Below, piece after piece: positions 53,681 to 62,897 of a stretch of DNA of 64,000 bases. Numbering within the stretch: position 1 is the first letter of the stretch; each line of letters starts with the position of its first letter. The translations under genes were made by a program, and so were the position numbers. The DNA is taken from NCBI GenBank assembly GCA_902798425.1, contig CADBWR010000002.1, positions 1 through 64,000 of the forward strand. The letters are read 5' to 3'. The notes under the pieces were generated by a model. The model was not told the origin of the DNA. It made no database searches and saw nothing but the letters and a program-made list of their open reading frames with translations. The stretch comes from an uncultured Bacteroidales bacterium (GTDB lineage: Bacteria; Bacteroidota; Bacteroidia; Bacteroidales; Bacteroidaceae).

Positions 53681-55863
53681 CCTTTTACGATGTACACTCC
53701 CTTGGTGGGTTTCGTTACAGGAACGCCCATCAGGTTGTATACTGTTTCTCTTCCTTCTTCCTGCTCCTTCACTATTTCCACAATACCTGTCGGGTCGTTG
53801 CCCTGGAACGACTCAATATAGTCGGGCAGGTAGTAGCCAAGATGAGGCGGTTGGTTGTATGCCACGTTCTGCCAGCAGATGCCCATGCGATAAACGTGAT
53901 CGTGCATCAGTGTGGGAACGCGGTAGTTGGTTGGTGTGATGGTAGAGTAGATGATCAGTGCATCGTCAGTCGCATTGCGCAATATCAGTTCTTCGCGCCA
54001 GTCACCGAAGATGTCAGCAGACAGACACGGTGTCGCCTTTGTACTGTTGTTGGACTGACCGGTAGGATAGTAACTACTACCGATACCGAGTTTTGTGGCA
54101 CTGGCATCAGTATTGTATTTGTAGATATTAATGCCGTCAAGCAGTTCGTCCTGAGCATCACCATCCCAATAGATGCGGAAGTTCATGGAAGGTGCTCTGT
54201 TTCCTGCCTGCTTGCCTGTGATAGCATTGAACGGATTCTGATTTCTGCTGCCACTGTCAAAGCCGCCATAGGAAGACCAGAACTCATAACCACGTGTGTT
54301 AGCAACAATATCTGCAGCAACACCGCGACCATTGTCTTGTCCTGACTGACCATTCTTCATGAGAATCTCACCAGTTGCAGCGTCGTGGATGTCCCATGAG
54401 TAGGTGCCTTTCTCTTCATGTACGTCAAACAGTTCCAAACCGGGACGGTCTGGATTCAGGTCACCAAGATGGATGGCATCGCCATGGCCGAAACCTGTAG
54501 CATAGAGCAGCTTGCCGTTGTCATCTACGGCAGCGGCGCCCCAAATAATCTCGTCCTTGCCATCGCCGTCAACGTCGGCAACAGACAGGTTATGGTTACC
54601 ATTGGCAAACATCGTATTGCTGCCGCCGCCACTTGTGGCCTTGGGTGCAGTGACCTTTGCAGACTCCTGCATGTTGGCATCAACCACTGACCATTGCGTG
54701 TTAGAGTCAGAACGGTGTAGCCAACGGTGTTTTAGTTGGCTGCCGTCAAAGTCGACAGCCCATACGTATGCATAGCTGTAATATCCCCGACAGAAGACAC
54801 CGCTTGGATTGGCGTCGGCCCCCCCCAGATAGGCAATAGCAGCAAGATAGCGCTCACCACGGTTGCCGTAGTTTCCTTTGTCGCTCTTTCCGCTGCGGCT
54901 ATCCCAGTTGAAGGAGCCCGATGCATCACTTAACTCTGCCTTGGCATTACGGTTGGGATAATAGGCAATGGTGTGGATGGCTTTTCCTGTCTGTCCGTTG
55001 AACACCGTCAGATATTCCTGCCCGCCATTGATGCGTCCAGAGCCTTCGCTCACCCAGTCCTTGGTATTGCTTGCAGCCTTGATGTTCTCGTCGGTGGCAG
55101 CTTGGTTGACGTAGTTCCCTTCTCCATCTTTTGAACCTGGTGCAGTCTTACACATCATCTCAGCCTTTCCGTCACCATCGAAGTCGTAGACCATGAATTG
55201 TGTATAGTGGGCTCCCGCACGGATGTTCTGCCCAAGGTCGATACGCCACAGCTTTGTGCCGTCCAGCTTGTAACAGTCTATATAGACGATACCAGTTACG
55301 CCATTTTGCGAGTTATCCTTCGAGTTGGAAGGGTCCCACTTTACGAAGATTTCGTATTGTCCGTCACCATCAACATCCCCCACGCTACAGTCGTTGGGGG
55401 AATAGGAGTAGTCCTGGCCATCGGGGAATGATACTGTCTCTTTATTAATCGTAGTGGTATAAGGCTTCGTCTTTCCATCGGCAGGCTTGTCGAGCTTTAC
55501 TTCCAGATAGTATTTCGCCCAAGGACTTACCTCAGGTGTGGTATCTATCATCTGACCATTCTGGTACGTCACCACTTGATACTTGTCTGTGGCCTTTCCA
55601 CCAGTGACACGCACCGACGTGGTCTGCATGATGTTACTCATTACGGACTCTCCGTTTTTTAGCAGTTCGAAGGTGGTATTGGCATCGTCAGTACCGAAAA
55701 GGCGCCAGCTGACGAAGTGGCCTCCAAACAGATTGTAAGGAATAACCACCAGACCACGGTCCAGCTTCTCCATCTGGCTCACCGATGTGTCGGTGGGCTT
55801 TTGGGAAAAAACTCCCATCGGCAGTAGTGCCGATAGGAGTAATGTTAGTGTTAATGATTTCAT
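53659..55863 (-). CDS. PL11 rhamnogalacturonan endolyase with C-terminal sorting-like tail
   Basis: A 734-residue exported enzyme, second PL11 of the locus. Signal peptide about 1-20 (ending MGVFSQ). The catalytic propeller has MEKLDRGLVVIPYN, WRLFGTDDANTTFELLK, Ca-binding loops (DVDGDGQYEI, DFDGDGKAEM, DVDGDGKDEI) and FGDWREELILRN. It is longer than the PL11 at 39500 by inserted loops and by a C-terminal extension, ETVYNLMGVPV...KGVYIVKGKK, which resembles a type IX sorting tail and is shared with the GLUG protein and the subtilase of this window. I infer surface display for endo-cleavage of long chains, while the tail-less PL11 works on imported fragments. It is the last gene of the SusCD operon (9 bp after susD). 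Confidence 0.94.
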   Translation of the reverse strand: MKSLTLTLLLSALLPMGVFSQKPTDTSVSQMEKLDRGLVVIPYNLFGGHFVSWRLFGTDDANTTFELLKNGESVMSNIMQTTSVRVTGGKATDKYQVVTYQNGQMIDTTPEVSPWAKYYLEVKLDKPADGKTKPYTTTINKETVSFPDGQDYSYSPNDCSVGDVDGDGQYEIFVKWDPSNSKDNSQNGVTGIVYIDCYKLDGTKLWRIDLGQNIRAGAHYTQFMVYDFDGDGKAEMMCKTAPGSKDGEGNYVNQAATDENIKAASNTKDWVSEGSGRINGGQEYLTVFNGQTGKAIHTIAYYPNRNAKAELSDASGSFNWDSRSGKSDKGNYGNRGERYLAAIAYLGGADANPSGVFCRGYYSYAYVWAVDFDGSQLKHRWLHRSDSNTQWSVVDANMQESAKVTAPKATSGGGSNTMFANGNHNLSVADVDGDGKDEIIWGAAAVDDNGKLLYATGFGHGDAIHLGDLNPDRPGLELFDVHEEKGTYSWDIHDAATGEILMKNGQSGQDNGRGVAADIVANTRGYEFWSSYGGFDSGSRNQNPFNAITGKQAGNRAPSMNFRIYWDGDAQDELLDGINIYKYNTDASATKLGIGSSYYPTGQSNNSTKATPCLSADIFGDWREELILRNATDDALIIYSTITPTNYRVPTLMHDHVYRMGICWQNVAYNQPPHLGYYLPDYIESFQGNDPTGIVEIVKEQEEGRETVYNLMGVPVTKPTKGVYIVKGKKTYIK

Positions 55864-55872
55864 GTGTTGTTG

Positions 55873-57756
55873 TTACTTGAATGGTAAGTACTTCTTAGCA
55901 GGTGTCCAACCTTTATAGCCAAGTTTGCGGGTCAACCACATATCGCCATAGTTAGCACCATAGAGACCGGCACGGTTCTTATGGTCAGCAATACGCAGCA
56001 GGTCGTAGTAACGGCAACCTTCGAAGGCTAACTCCAATGCATACTCGTCGCACAGCAAGTCCTCAACAGCGTTGATAGTGTCGTTCTTGGTTGTTCCTAC
56101 AGCGACACCAGCATCTGCCAACTCTTTCAACTTCTTACCGATAACGCGGTCGTACTGGTAGGGCGACTTGCCTGTGTGGTAGGTAGTACCACCTACACCG
56201 TTTGCGCCCGGACAATCGCTAGCAGCACGTCCGGCACCGTGGGTGTGGATACCAGATATATTGTCAATCGTAAACTTCTTGCTGTATTCGTCAGACAACA
56301 AAGGATAGGTAGTCTTCAGCTTGTTGCGAGTATCCTCTGTGATGTAATTCATGTAGTAAGAACCATCAGCTGCCTGCTCCAGGATATTGGCGTTAATACC
56401 GTCTTTGAGAATGGCAAAAGCAGCGTCGGGCATTCCCAGACGATTAAAACACTCAGCCAGTCGCAGCCAAATAGTGCTGACACGATAGAGTACGATGTTA
56501 GCGTACTTGTACTTGTCAATCCACTGCTGTATGGTGTCTGCATTCAGCGTTTGATGCATGATGCTGCGCATTCTCATGTCACCGGCCTTGGCTACTCTAA
56601 TGCTGTCGAACTTATCCAATTTGTCGGTTGCTGCATAATAGTAGTAGTCCGTAGAGTCCGATAACAGGTTCATTGCGTCTGAAGGCAATAATTGTATCTC
56701 GTCAACGTATGGGTCACCACCCGTTTCTTCCTTGGTTGCATAGTAGTTAAAGCCAAAGGTAAGAGGAACTTGTGTGGTTTGTCCATTCTGGGCAGTAGTT
56801 GCCATGGGGATGTACGAGATGATGTCGTTCACAGAGTTACTATACCAAATGGAGGCCCATGCAGTACCATTCACTGTTGCACCAATCTGGCTGCGGTCAG
56901 GCAGGTCGTCGTCATCGCCAAAGCGGCCTACCGAATTTTTCGATGCCATTGGTGCCGTATAGTTCGTCTTTGATTGGTCAGCCAGTCTTGTCAGGTAGGT
57001 CACAAAGTGGTGTGCTGCTTTTTCGTAGTCACCCGTTTCAAGATACATATCACCAAGTACTACATTCAATGGTATAAAGCACAAACGAGGCAAGAAGTTC
57101 TTGGCAGCACTCTCCCAGTTAGGTGAACCAATAGATGGACCGGTATTTCCTGTATATCCGAAATTGGGAACTTTGTAGTATCTTGCTGCATACTTCTCCA
57201 AGTCTGGAGCTAATTGTGCAAGGATGCCGCTGATGTCCAGTTCTGGATAATCCTTGTCGATATCCGAAATTTTGGTCAGTGGTTCTGTAAAGAACGGCAC
57301 CTTACCATAGTTACGAGCCAGCTGCAGATAAGCCCAAGCTCGGATGGCGTGGGTGGCAATGTACTTGTCCATGACGACATTCGTCGAACCGTTATACTGT
57401 GCAGTATCGCAGTAGGCAATAAAGTAGTTACAATTATTGATGACTCGGTAGTAGACATACGCTGAGTCGTACTTGTTCTCAGTCGTTGCCGTATAGTCGT
57501 ACAATTGACGCAGGCTGTTGTCGGTATATTGCGTGGTCTTCACCAGTTCACCGCGCATCTCACCCTGAAAAACATACTGGTCTGCCAACTGCTGCATGGC
57601 TTGAAGGATGCCGTAAGCATAGAACACCGAGTCGGTCTTTTCTTTTATTGACGGTTCGATATTTTGACGTGTACTTTCAACATCCAACATGTCCGAGCAG
57701 GAGTAGGAACCGCAGATGACGCAGATTACACTAACTATAATTGCTATCTTTTTCAT
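55873..57756 (-). CDS. SusD-like surface glycan-binding lipoprotein
   Basis: A 627-residue RagB/SusD-family protein that caps the SusC receptor and binds the oligosaccharide. The lipoprotein signal ends GSYSC (Cys20). Family features are the TPR-like helices (AIRAWAYLQLARNYGKVPFF), the C-terminal motif VEDLLCDEYALELAFEGCRYYDLLRIADH and the closing WLTRKLGYKGWTPAKKYLPFK, here read in parts. It lies 39 bp after susC and 9 bp before the PL11 gene on the same strand, the usual order. The ligand is expected to be a rhamnogalacturonan oligosaccharide from the context. Confidence 0.95.
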   Translation of the reverse strand: MKKIAIIVSVICVICGSYSCSDMLDVESTRQNIEPSIKEKTDSVFYAYGILQAMQQLADQYVFQGEMRGELVKTTQYTDNSLRQLYDYTATTENKYDSAYVYYRVINNCNYFIAYCDTAQYNGSTNVVMDKYIATHAIRAWAYLQLARNYGKVPFFTEPLTKISDIDKDYPELDISGILAQLAPDLEKYAARYYKVPNFGYTGNTGPSIGSPNWESAAKNFLPRLCFIPLNVVLGDMYLETGDYEKAAHHFVTYLTRLADQSKTNYTAPMASKNSVGRFGDDDDLPDRSQIGATVNGTAWASIWYSNSVNDIISYIPMATTAQNGQTTQVPLTFGFNYYATKEETGGDPYVDEIQLLPSDAMNLLSDSTDYYYYAATDKLDKFDSIRVAKAGDMRMRSIMHQTLNADTIQQWIDKYKYANIVLYRVSTIWLRLAECFNRLGMPDAAFAILKDGINANILEQAADGSYYMNYITEDTRNKLKTTYPLLSDEYSKKFTIDNISGIHTHGAGRAASDCPGANGVGGTTYHTGKSPYQYDRVIGKKLKELADAGVAVGTTKNDTINAVEDLLCDEYALELAFEGCRYYDLLRIADHKNRAGLYGANYGDMWLTRKLGYKGWTPAKKYLPFK

Positions 57757-57763
57757 AATCTCT

Positions 57764-57788
57764 TAATTCTTAATTCTTAATTCTTAAC
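57764..57788. repeat. Heptanucleotide TTAATTC repeat in the susC-susD gap
   Basis: Three full copies of TTAATTC plus a partial one lie between the susC stop and the susD start. A looser simple repeat (CTTTAAT type) lies in the gap 62861-62897 upstream of the first fasciclin gene in the same operon. Confidence 0.6.
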
Positions 57789-57794
57789 TCCTTG

Positions 57795-60700
57795 TTAGAG
57801 GTTGATCTTCAAACCAGCGGTAAGCATACGACTTTGTGGGATATTGCCACAGTCAATGCCCTGATAGTAAGCACTGTTGCCTATAGAGAACTCAGGATCG
57901 ATGCCCTTGTACTTCGTGATGGTGAACAGGTTCTGAGCCTCTGCCCACACCGTCAAGCCCTGTAGCCATGTCCATGAACTTGGAATTGGAAGACGATAGC
58001 TGAGGTGTACGGTCTTCAGGCGCAGGTATGAACCGTCCTCTATCCAGCGGTCGCTAAAGCGGTTGTTGCCCATGGGGTCACCGAAAACAGCACGTGGCAA
58101 TTCGGTCAGCTGTCCCTCGTAGCGCCAACGTCCTACCTCTGAAACCTGCTGGTTGTAGAAGTTAGAGCCAGCTGTGAGTATAGAGCGCTGGTAGTTATAG
58201 ACGTCGTTACCTACCGAGTAGTTGAAGCCGATAGACAATGTTAGGTCTTTCCATGATAATGTGGCAAAGATATTACCATAGATGTCGGGGTTGGGATTAC
58301 CGATGATGGTCTTGTCCTTCGCGTCTATGATACCGTCACTATTGCGGTCAACAAAATGCATGTCACCAGCCTTGAAGAAATTCTTTTGTCCAGCAGCATC
58401 TGTCATGTAGAGATATCCCTCAGCATTGTCGGCAGTGACAACACCAACGCGTGCTGCAGCATCGTCGGCGAAGACACCTGCGGTCTCGTATCCATAGAAC
58501 ATAGCGATGGGATTACCTACGCTGGTCAAGATGTTGTTGTCGCCATAGACTGATGTGGTATAATCACCGTCGGGCAGCGACTTTACTTCGTTCTTATAGT
58601 GCCCTATTGAGGCTCCGATTTCCAGGTTCCAGTCCTTCGAGACAACGGGCTTACCTGTGACAGTCAACTCGTAACCTGTGTTCTGTAGTGAGCCACCATT
58701 GCTCCAATAGCGGTTGATACCACCGATGGGGTTCGAGAAGGCTTTCAGCGTTAGCAGGTTGTCAGTCTTGTGGATGAAGTAGTCGAACTTCACACCTAAA
58801 CGGTTATCCAGCAGATAGCTCTGAAGACCAAAGTTCAGTTTCTTTGTGCTCTCCCACTGAATCTTGTCGTTACCGATATTGGTCAACTGCGTACCAACGG
58901 CCGTTGCGTTGTAACGTACCGTGGTATAGCTGGTTTTGGCAGCATAGTTCGAAATTCCGTCGTTGCCACTTACGTCGTAGCCGACATTCAGACGCAGGTA
59001 GTTCACCAAGTTGGTCTTGGGAAACCAACTCTCGTTAGTCATGACCCATCCAAGCTGAATACTGGGGAAGAAAGCCCATTTAGCACCAAACAGCTTCAAG
59101 CCGTCAGCATCGCTACCGAAGCGGCTGTTTGCCTCAGCGAGCAGCGAGAGCGTAGCGAAGTAGCGGTCCATGTAGTTGTAGTCTACATTGCCGTACCACT
59201 GTATCTGCTTCCATTCATCGTTGGCACCGCTAATGTCTCGGAATCCGGCCCAGTCCAATGATGGATTCTTGTCACTGGTCTTTCCTGAAGCTTGTACAGC
59301 CACATCGTTGCTGTCGAAGGTAAAGATGTTATAGCGGGCACCGGCAAAAGCAGCGATAGTGTGCTTGCCCAGCTGCTTGTTCCAATCTACTTGCAGTTTG
59401 GCAACGATGTTGTTCTCTTTGGCAAACATCGACTGTGTCTTGGCATATACACGTCCTACACCTGGGATATTGAATGAGGGAACATTCGAATAGGGTCGGA
59501 AGTAGCGCTGTGCGTTACGGTTCAGTGTGTAGCTGATGAGTGCAGACAGTGACAGGTTTGGCGAAAAACTGTATGTCGGTGCTACGTGTACATTAAAATA
59601 TGTATTCTCTGCCTTGTTCTTGTTGTCACCGACAGCACCATCAAGAATAGACACTGGATTAGCCAGGTCGTAGGCATGGGTATTATACAACTGATAGAAC
59701 AAGTCGTCGGCTTCGGAGAACAGTCCAGAGAATCCCCCCAACATGGCATTGTACTGATAAGGCGATACTAGTGGCGACTTGATGAGCCCCAATACGGTAG
59801 GTGATACCACGGTACCTGTGGTGAAGTCTGCCGGCATACCGTTGTCCAATACGTTATTGTTCGTACGAGATATTGAGATGTCGAACTTTGTCTTCAGGTT
59901 CCACAGAATGTTAATATCGGTATTGAAACGGACATTCATACGTTCGAAAGAGTTCTCCTTGGCAGCATACTTGGCGTTAGTATAGCCTACTGATAGGTTG
60001 TACATACCAATGTCATCACCACCCTGCACATTGATACTGTAGTTCTGGGTCAGTGCTGATTTGTAGACTAAGCCATTCCAGTCTGTATCATTATGATAGG
60101 TGTTGTAGTAGGATCTGTTGGGGTCGTCGTTCAGAAAACGGAAGTCTATTTTGCGGTCCGAGATGCCTTCAACGGTTCCTAATAGTTCCGTCGCATAAGT
60201 GCGATACTGGTTGGCGTTCATCATCGTCAGAGCTTTTGGTACGAAGGTAACACCAGCTGAGATGTTGGCATCGATGCGCGTAGCCATCGAATGGCCTCGC
60301 TTAGTCTCGATGAATACTACGCCATTGGCACCACGGGCACCATACAGTGCGGTAGCATTCTTCATGACGGTAACCTTCTCTACGTCGTTCGGGTCTATGT
60401 TGGCCAGTATGTTGTTATACTGTCCAGCGTGCAGTGAGTAGCGGTCGCGCTGCATATCCATCTCGATACCGTCAACGACAATCAGTGGCTGTGCGTCAGC
60501 ATTAATACTGTTCAGACCACGGATGAACATCGTTGCACCACCATCGAGTGCTGCAGAGCGCATCACACTGTGCATGTCGGCACCCAGTTTACTGGTGATT
60601 TCGTTGTCCACCGTCAGTCCAAAGCGGTTAATCTGTGCCTCGCTCTTGGCGGTATAATCCGTACCAGTGGTGTACATATTGGCGAACTTGTCGCTCAGCA

Positions 60701-61115
60701 TGTGAATTTCCACTTTCTGGTCTTCCTTGCCAGCTATGATGGCCACTTGCTGTGGGATATACTGCGGAGAGTGTACGTATAGTGCCGTAGTGAATGTCGG
60801 TACTTTTATCGTGAAGGCACCATTCTCATCCGTCATGGCTGTATAGCGGATATGTCCTAATGCCTGCAGTTGTACACCCGACAAGGGCTTCTTCGTAGCC
60901 TGGTCTGTCACCACACCTTGCAGCGTCATGGTAGGATACTCTACAACCTTCACGTTGCGTTTTGGCTGCTTGATAGTTGTCTGCACTTCATCAATGTCGC
61001 TATCATCGTCCTGTGCTAACATAGGCACAGCAGAAATCGTTGCAAACAACAGGCAGAAGGCAAGTCTCTGACCTGCATTCTGTAAATCGTTAAATATGGT
61101 GTGCTTCATTTTCAT
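57795..61115 (-). CDS. SusC-like TonB-dependent outer membrane receptor
   Basis: A 1106-residue receptor that imports oligosaccharides with the SusD partner downstream. Signal peptide to about residue 35 (ending MLAQ). A short acidic stretch follows, then a carboxypeptidase-regulatory-like domain (about 60-130, TMTLQGVVTDQATKKPLSGV), the plug (about 150-270, with FIRGLNSINADAQPLIVVDGIE and VMKNATALYGARGANGVVFIETKRG-like segments) and a 22-strand barrel ending in MLTAGLKINL. The usual VVVGYG motif before the plug is not seen; the plug begins with a diverged YTTGTDYTAKSEAQ. Its ATG overlaps the TGA of the fasciclin gene before it (ATGA at 61115-61112), so the two are translated together. M3 could also be the start. 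Confidence 0.95.
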   Translation of the reverse strand: MKMKHTIFNDLQNAGQRLAFCLLFATISAVPMLAQDDDSDIDEVQTTIKQPKRNVKVVEYPTMTLQGVVTDQATKKPLSGVQLQALGHIRYTAMTDENGAFTIKVPTFTTALYVHSPQYIPQQVAIIAGKEDQKVEIHMLSDKFANMYTTGTDYTAKSEAQINRFGLTVDNEITSKLGADMHSVMRSAALDGGATMFIRGLNSINADAQPLIVVDGIEMDMQRDRYSLHAGQYNNILANIDPNDVEKVTVMKNATALYGARGANGVVFIETKRGHSMATRIDANISAGVTFVPKALTMMNANQYRTYATELLGTVEGISDRKIDFRFLNDDPNRSYYNTYHNDTDWNGLVYKSALTQNYSINVQGGDDIGMYNLSVGYTNAKYAAKENSFERMNVRFNTDINILWNLKTKFDISISRTNNNVLDNGMPADFTTGTVVSPTVLGLIKSPLVSPYQYNAMLGGFSGLFSEADDLFYQLYNTHAYDLANPVSILDGAVGDNKNKAENTYFNVHVAPTYSFSPNLSLSALISYTLNRNAQRYFRPYSNVPSFNIPGVGRVYAKTQSMFAKENNIVAKLQVDWNKQLGKHTIAAFAGARYNIFTFDSNDVAVQASGKTSDKNPSLDWAGFRDISGANDEWKQIQWYGNVDYNYMDRYFATLSLLAEANSRFGSDADGLKLFGAKWAFFPSIQLGWVMTNESWFPKTNLVNYLRLNVGYDVSGNDGISNYAAKTSYTTVRYNATAVGTQLTNIGNDKIQWESTKKLNFGLQSYLLDNRLGVKFDYFIHKTDNLLTLKAFSNPIGGINRYWSNGGSLQNTGYELTVTGKPVVSKDWNLEIGASIGHYKNEVKSLPDGDYTTSVYGDNNILTSVGNPIAMFYGYETAGVFADDAAARVGVVTADNAEGYLYMTDAAGQKNFFKAGDMHFVDRNSDGIIDAKDKTIIGNPNPDIYGNIFATLSWKDLTLSIGFNYSVGNDVYNYQRSILTAGSNFYNQQVSEVGRWRYEGQLTELPRAVFGDPMGNNRFSDRWIEDGSYLRLKTVHLSYRLPIPSSWTWLQGLTVWAEAQNLFTITKYKGIDPEFSIGNSAYYQGIDCGNIPQSRMLTAGLKINL

Positions 61116-62860
61116 TTGTTATTAGCTTCAAATTCGTCCAATTCCAAGGGCTTCAGTATGATGGCTGCCAAGCGTACGTCACGGTTGTACGTCTCTAAAT
61201 GTTTCTTGTTGAACACGCTGATGGGTGTGGTAACTCGTATGCTTGGATAGTAGTCTCCTATGTTGCTGTAGGATATCGGGAAGGTGAAACGTCCGATGAA
61301 GATTGTATCTGTTTTTTCGGGGTCGTTCGTAAATGCTGTCGTTGAGCTGACACTTTTAGCTGGTTCCGGCAGTGTACCGCCTGAAAGAATGGCATCAGCA
61401 TAAGGCTTACTGAAATAGTATTTGGTAGCCTTTCCTGCAGCGTTGGCGTAGTTGAGTTCAAAGTTCAGCCAGTTGGGACGCGGGTCGTTACCGAACTGTT
61501 TCCAAGCTGATGGCATTAGTACGACATAGAAATTGTAGGTTGTCGACATGACACCCGGCAACTCTATCGCGAAATCAGGCTGGGTCCTTTCACCGTTTGC
61601 CAGGATAGTCGTATACTTGTAGCTCGTTTTATCAAAGTCCTCACCAAATACCTTCTTGAGCAGCGTGTCAGGTACAGATTCCTTTTTCTCACCTACACTA
61701 TTTGGGAACTTATTACTCAGTGATTTTGGATTGATCTCCAGTTTAGGAGTGTAGGCCTCCCAAGGATAGATAGCCAGACTGTCCACAATGCGTGCATAGC
61801 CGTTGCTCATGGGCACAGCATTGCCTACCATGTATTTGGTTAGCAGGTCCTCGGGGTTCGATAACTTTGTCCGTCTTGTAGAGCGGATGGTGTCTGTATT
61901 CTCTCCCTTGCCTATAAGCCACTGGTTATAGAGGTCGTTGTTACTGAAAATCAAGTTGTTCACAATAGACATTCGCGTCAGCGAGTCTGTCTGGTAGTCA
62001 GCATTGACTTGTACCGTTTTAATCTTGGTGTCAGTTGCTTTGGTGTAGTTCTGCACGTCCTGTATCTCTATGTTATCTACATATTTATAGTAAGAAGCAA
62101 TCTTTTTATACGACTTCGAGAAAGCTTCAGACGTAGGCATGATGAATGTGTAGGTACTGTCCTCGTTGTCTAGTTTTGCGCCTAAGCGGTCGCACAGACT
62201 GTTGTAAGTTACCATCACAGAGTCGATATACGTCTGCATACCGTCGACCATCGGACCTTTTACGCTGTTTCCCTCGTCGAGATAGGTTACTTCATAGTGC
62301 ATGAAGTGGTTGCGTAGCGAGTCTATATTCTCAGCCACTTTCAAGTACTCATACAGGTTGGGGTAGAAGTGCGCGTAGTTGTCCAGTATGTGTATAACAC
62401 CGTTGTTGCTGGGCAAGTTAGGCTTGCTGATGTCTATGCCAGCAAAGGTGTACTTGCCGTTACCCTCGAAGATGTATGACTTTTCGTTGAGTGTGTGGAT
62501 GCGCATGTTCACAGCGCCAGTAGCCACGTGGTTATACTCAGCGATGTGGTTCTTGACAAACTGTTGCAGCAGGTCTTTATTATCCATGCCTTCAAACTCC
62601 GACTTGACGAACGAACCGTTCTTGGGTGCGAAGATAGTGTAGGAACGTGACTTTTCCAGCTCTGCTTCGAATCCGGCCTGTTTTACCAAATCTGCAAAGT
62701 CCGTCAGGTCCTGATTGCTGGAGATGTTCTGCCACAATGTCTGGTTGCCCTCAGGCAGTGCATCACTCGGCACCTCGTTATAGTCGTTGAAATCGGAGCA
62801 TGACGTGGCAGCCAGCATCGCTGCTGCCATCATCAGTCCTATATATTTGTTATTCTTCAT
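61112..62860 (-). CDS. Fasciclin-domain surface lipoprotein
   Basis: A 582-residue lipoprotein (signal ending ATSC, Cys21). The N-terminal part is a fasciclin domain (about 40-170) with the family H1 and H2 blocks SRSYTIFAPKNGSFVK and GKYTFAGIDISK...NGVIHILDN; a second, diverged fasciclin-like part follows (about 190-330, TYTFIMPTSEAFSKSY). The C-terminal half is beta-rich (YNFYVVLMPSAWKQFG, TIFIGRFTFPISYSNIG). Proteins of this kind often stand in for extra surface glycan-binding proteins in Prevotella SusCD operons. It overlaps the susC start by ATGA. It is preceded on the same strand by another protein of the same type. Confidence 0.88.
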   Translation of the reverse strand: MKNNKYIGLMMAAAMLAATSCSDFNDYNEVPSDALPEGNQTLWQNISSNQDLTDFADLVKQAGFEAELEKSRSYTIFAPKNGSFVKSEFEGMDNKDLLQQFVKNHIAEYNHVATGAVNMRIHTLNEKSYIFEGNGKYTFAGIDISKPNLPSNNGVIHILDNYAHFYPNLYEYLKVAENIDSLRNHFMHYEVTYLDEGNSVKGPMVDGMQTYIDSVMVTYNSLCDRLGAKLDNEDSTYTFIMPTSEAFSKSYKKIASYYKYVDNIEIQDVQNYTKATDTKIKTVQVNADYQTDSLTRMSIVNNLIFSNNDLYNQWLIGKGENTDTIRSTRRTKLSNPEDLLTKYMVGNAVPMSNGYARIVDSLAIYPWEAYTPKLEINPKSLSNKFPNSVGEKKESVPDTLLKKVFGEDFDKTSYKYTTILANGERTQPDFAIELPGVMSTTYNFYVVLMPSAWKQFGNDPRPNWLNFELNYANAAGKATKYYFSKPYADAILSGGTLPEPAKSVSSTTAFTNDPEKTDTIFIGRFTFPISYSNIGDYYPSIRVTTPISVFNKKHLETYNRDVRLAAIILKPLELDEFEANNK

Positions 62861-62897
62861 AATCTTTAAACTTTAATCTTTAACCGTTAATCTCAGA

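Noticed and set aside
57764-57788. A small CRISPR-like repeat array
   Set aside because: The units are only 7 bp with no spacers; it is a simple tandem repeat in an operon gap.
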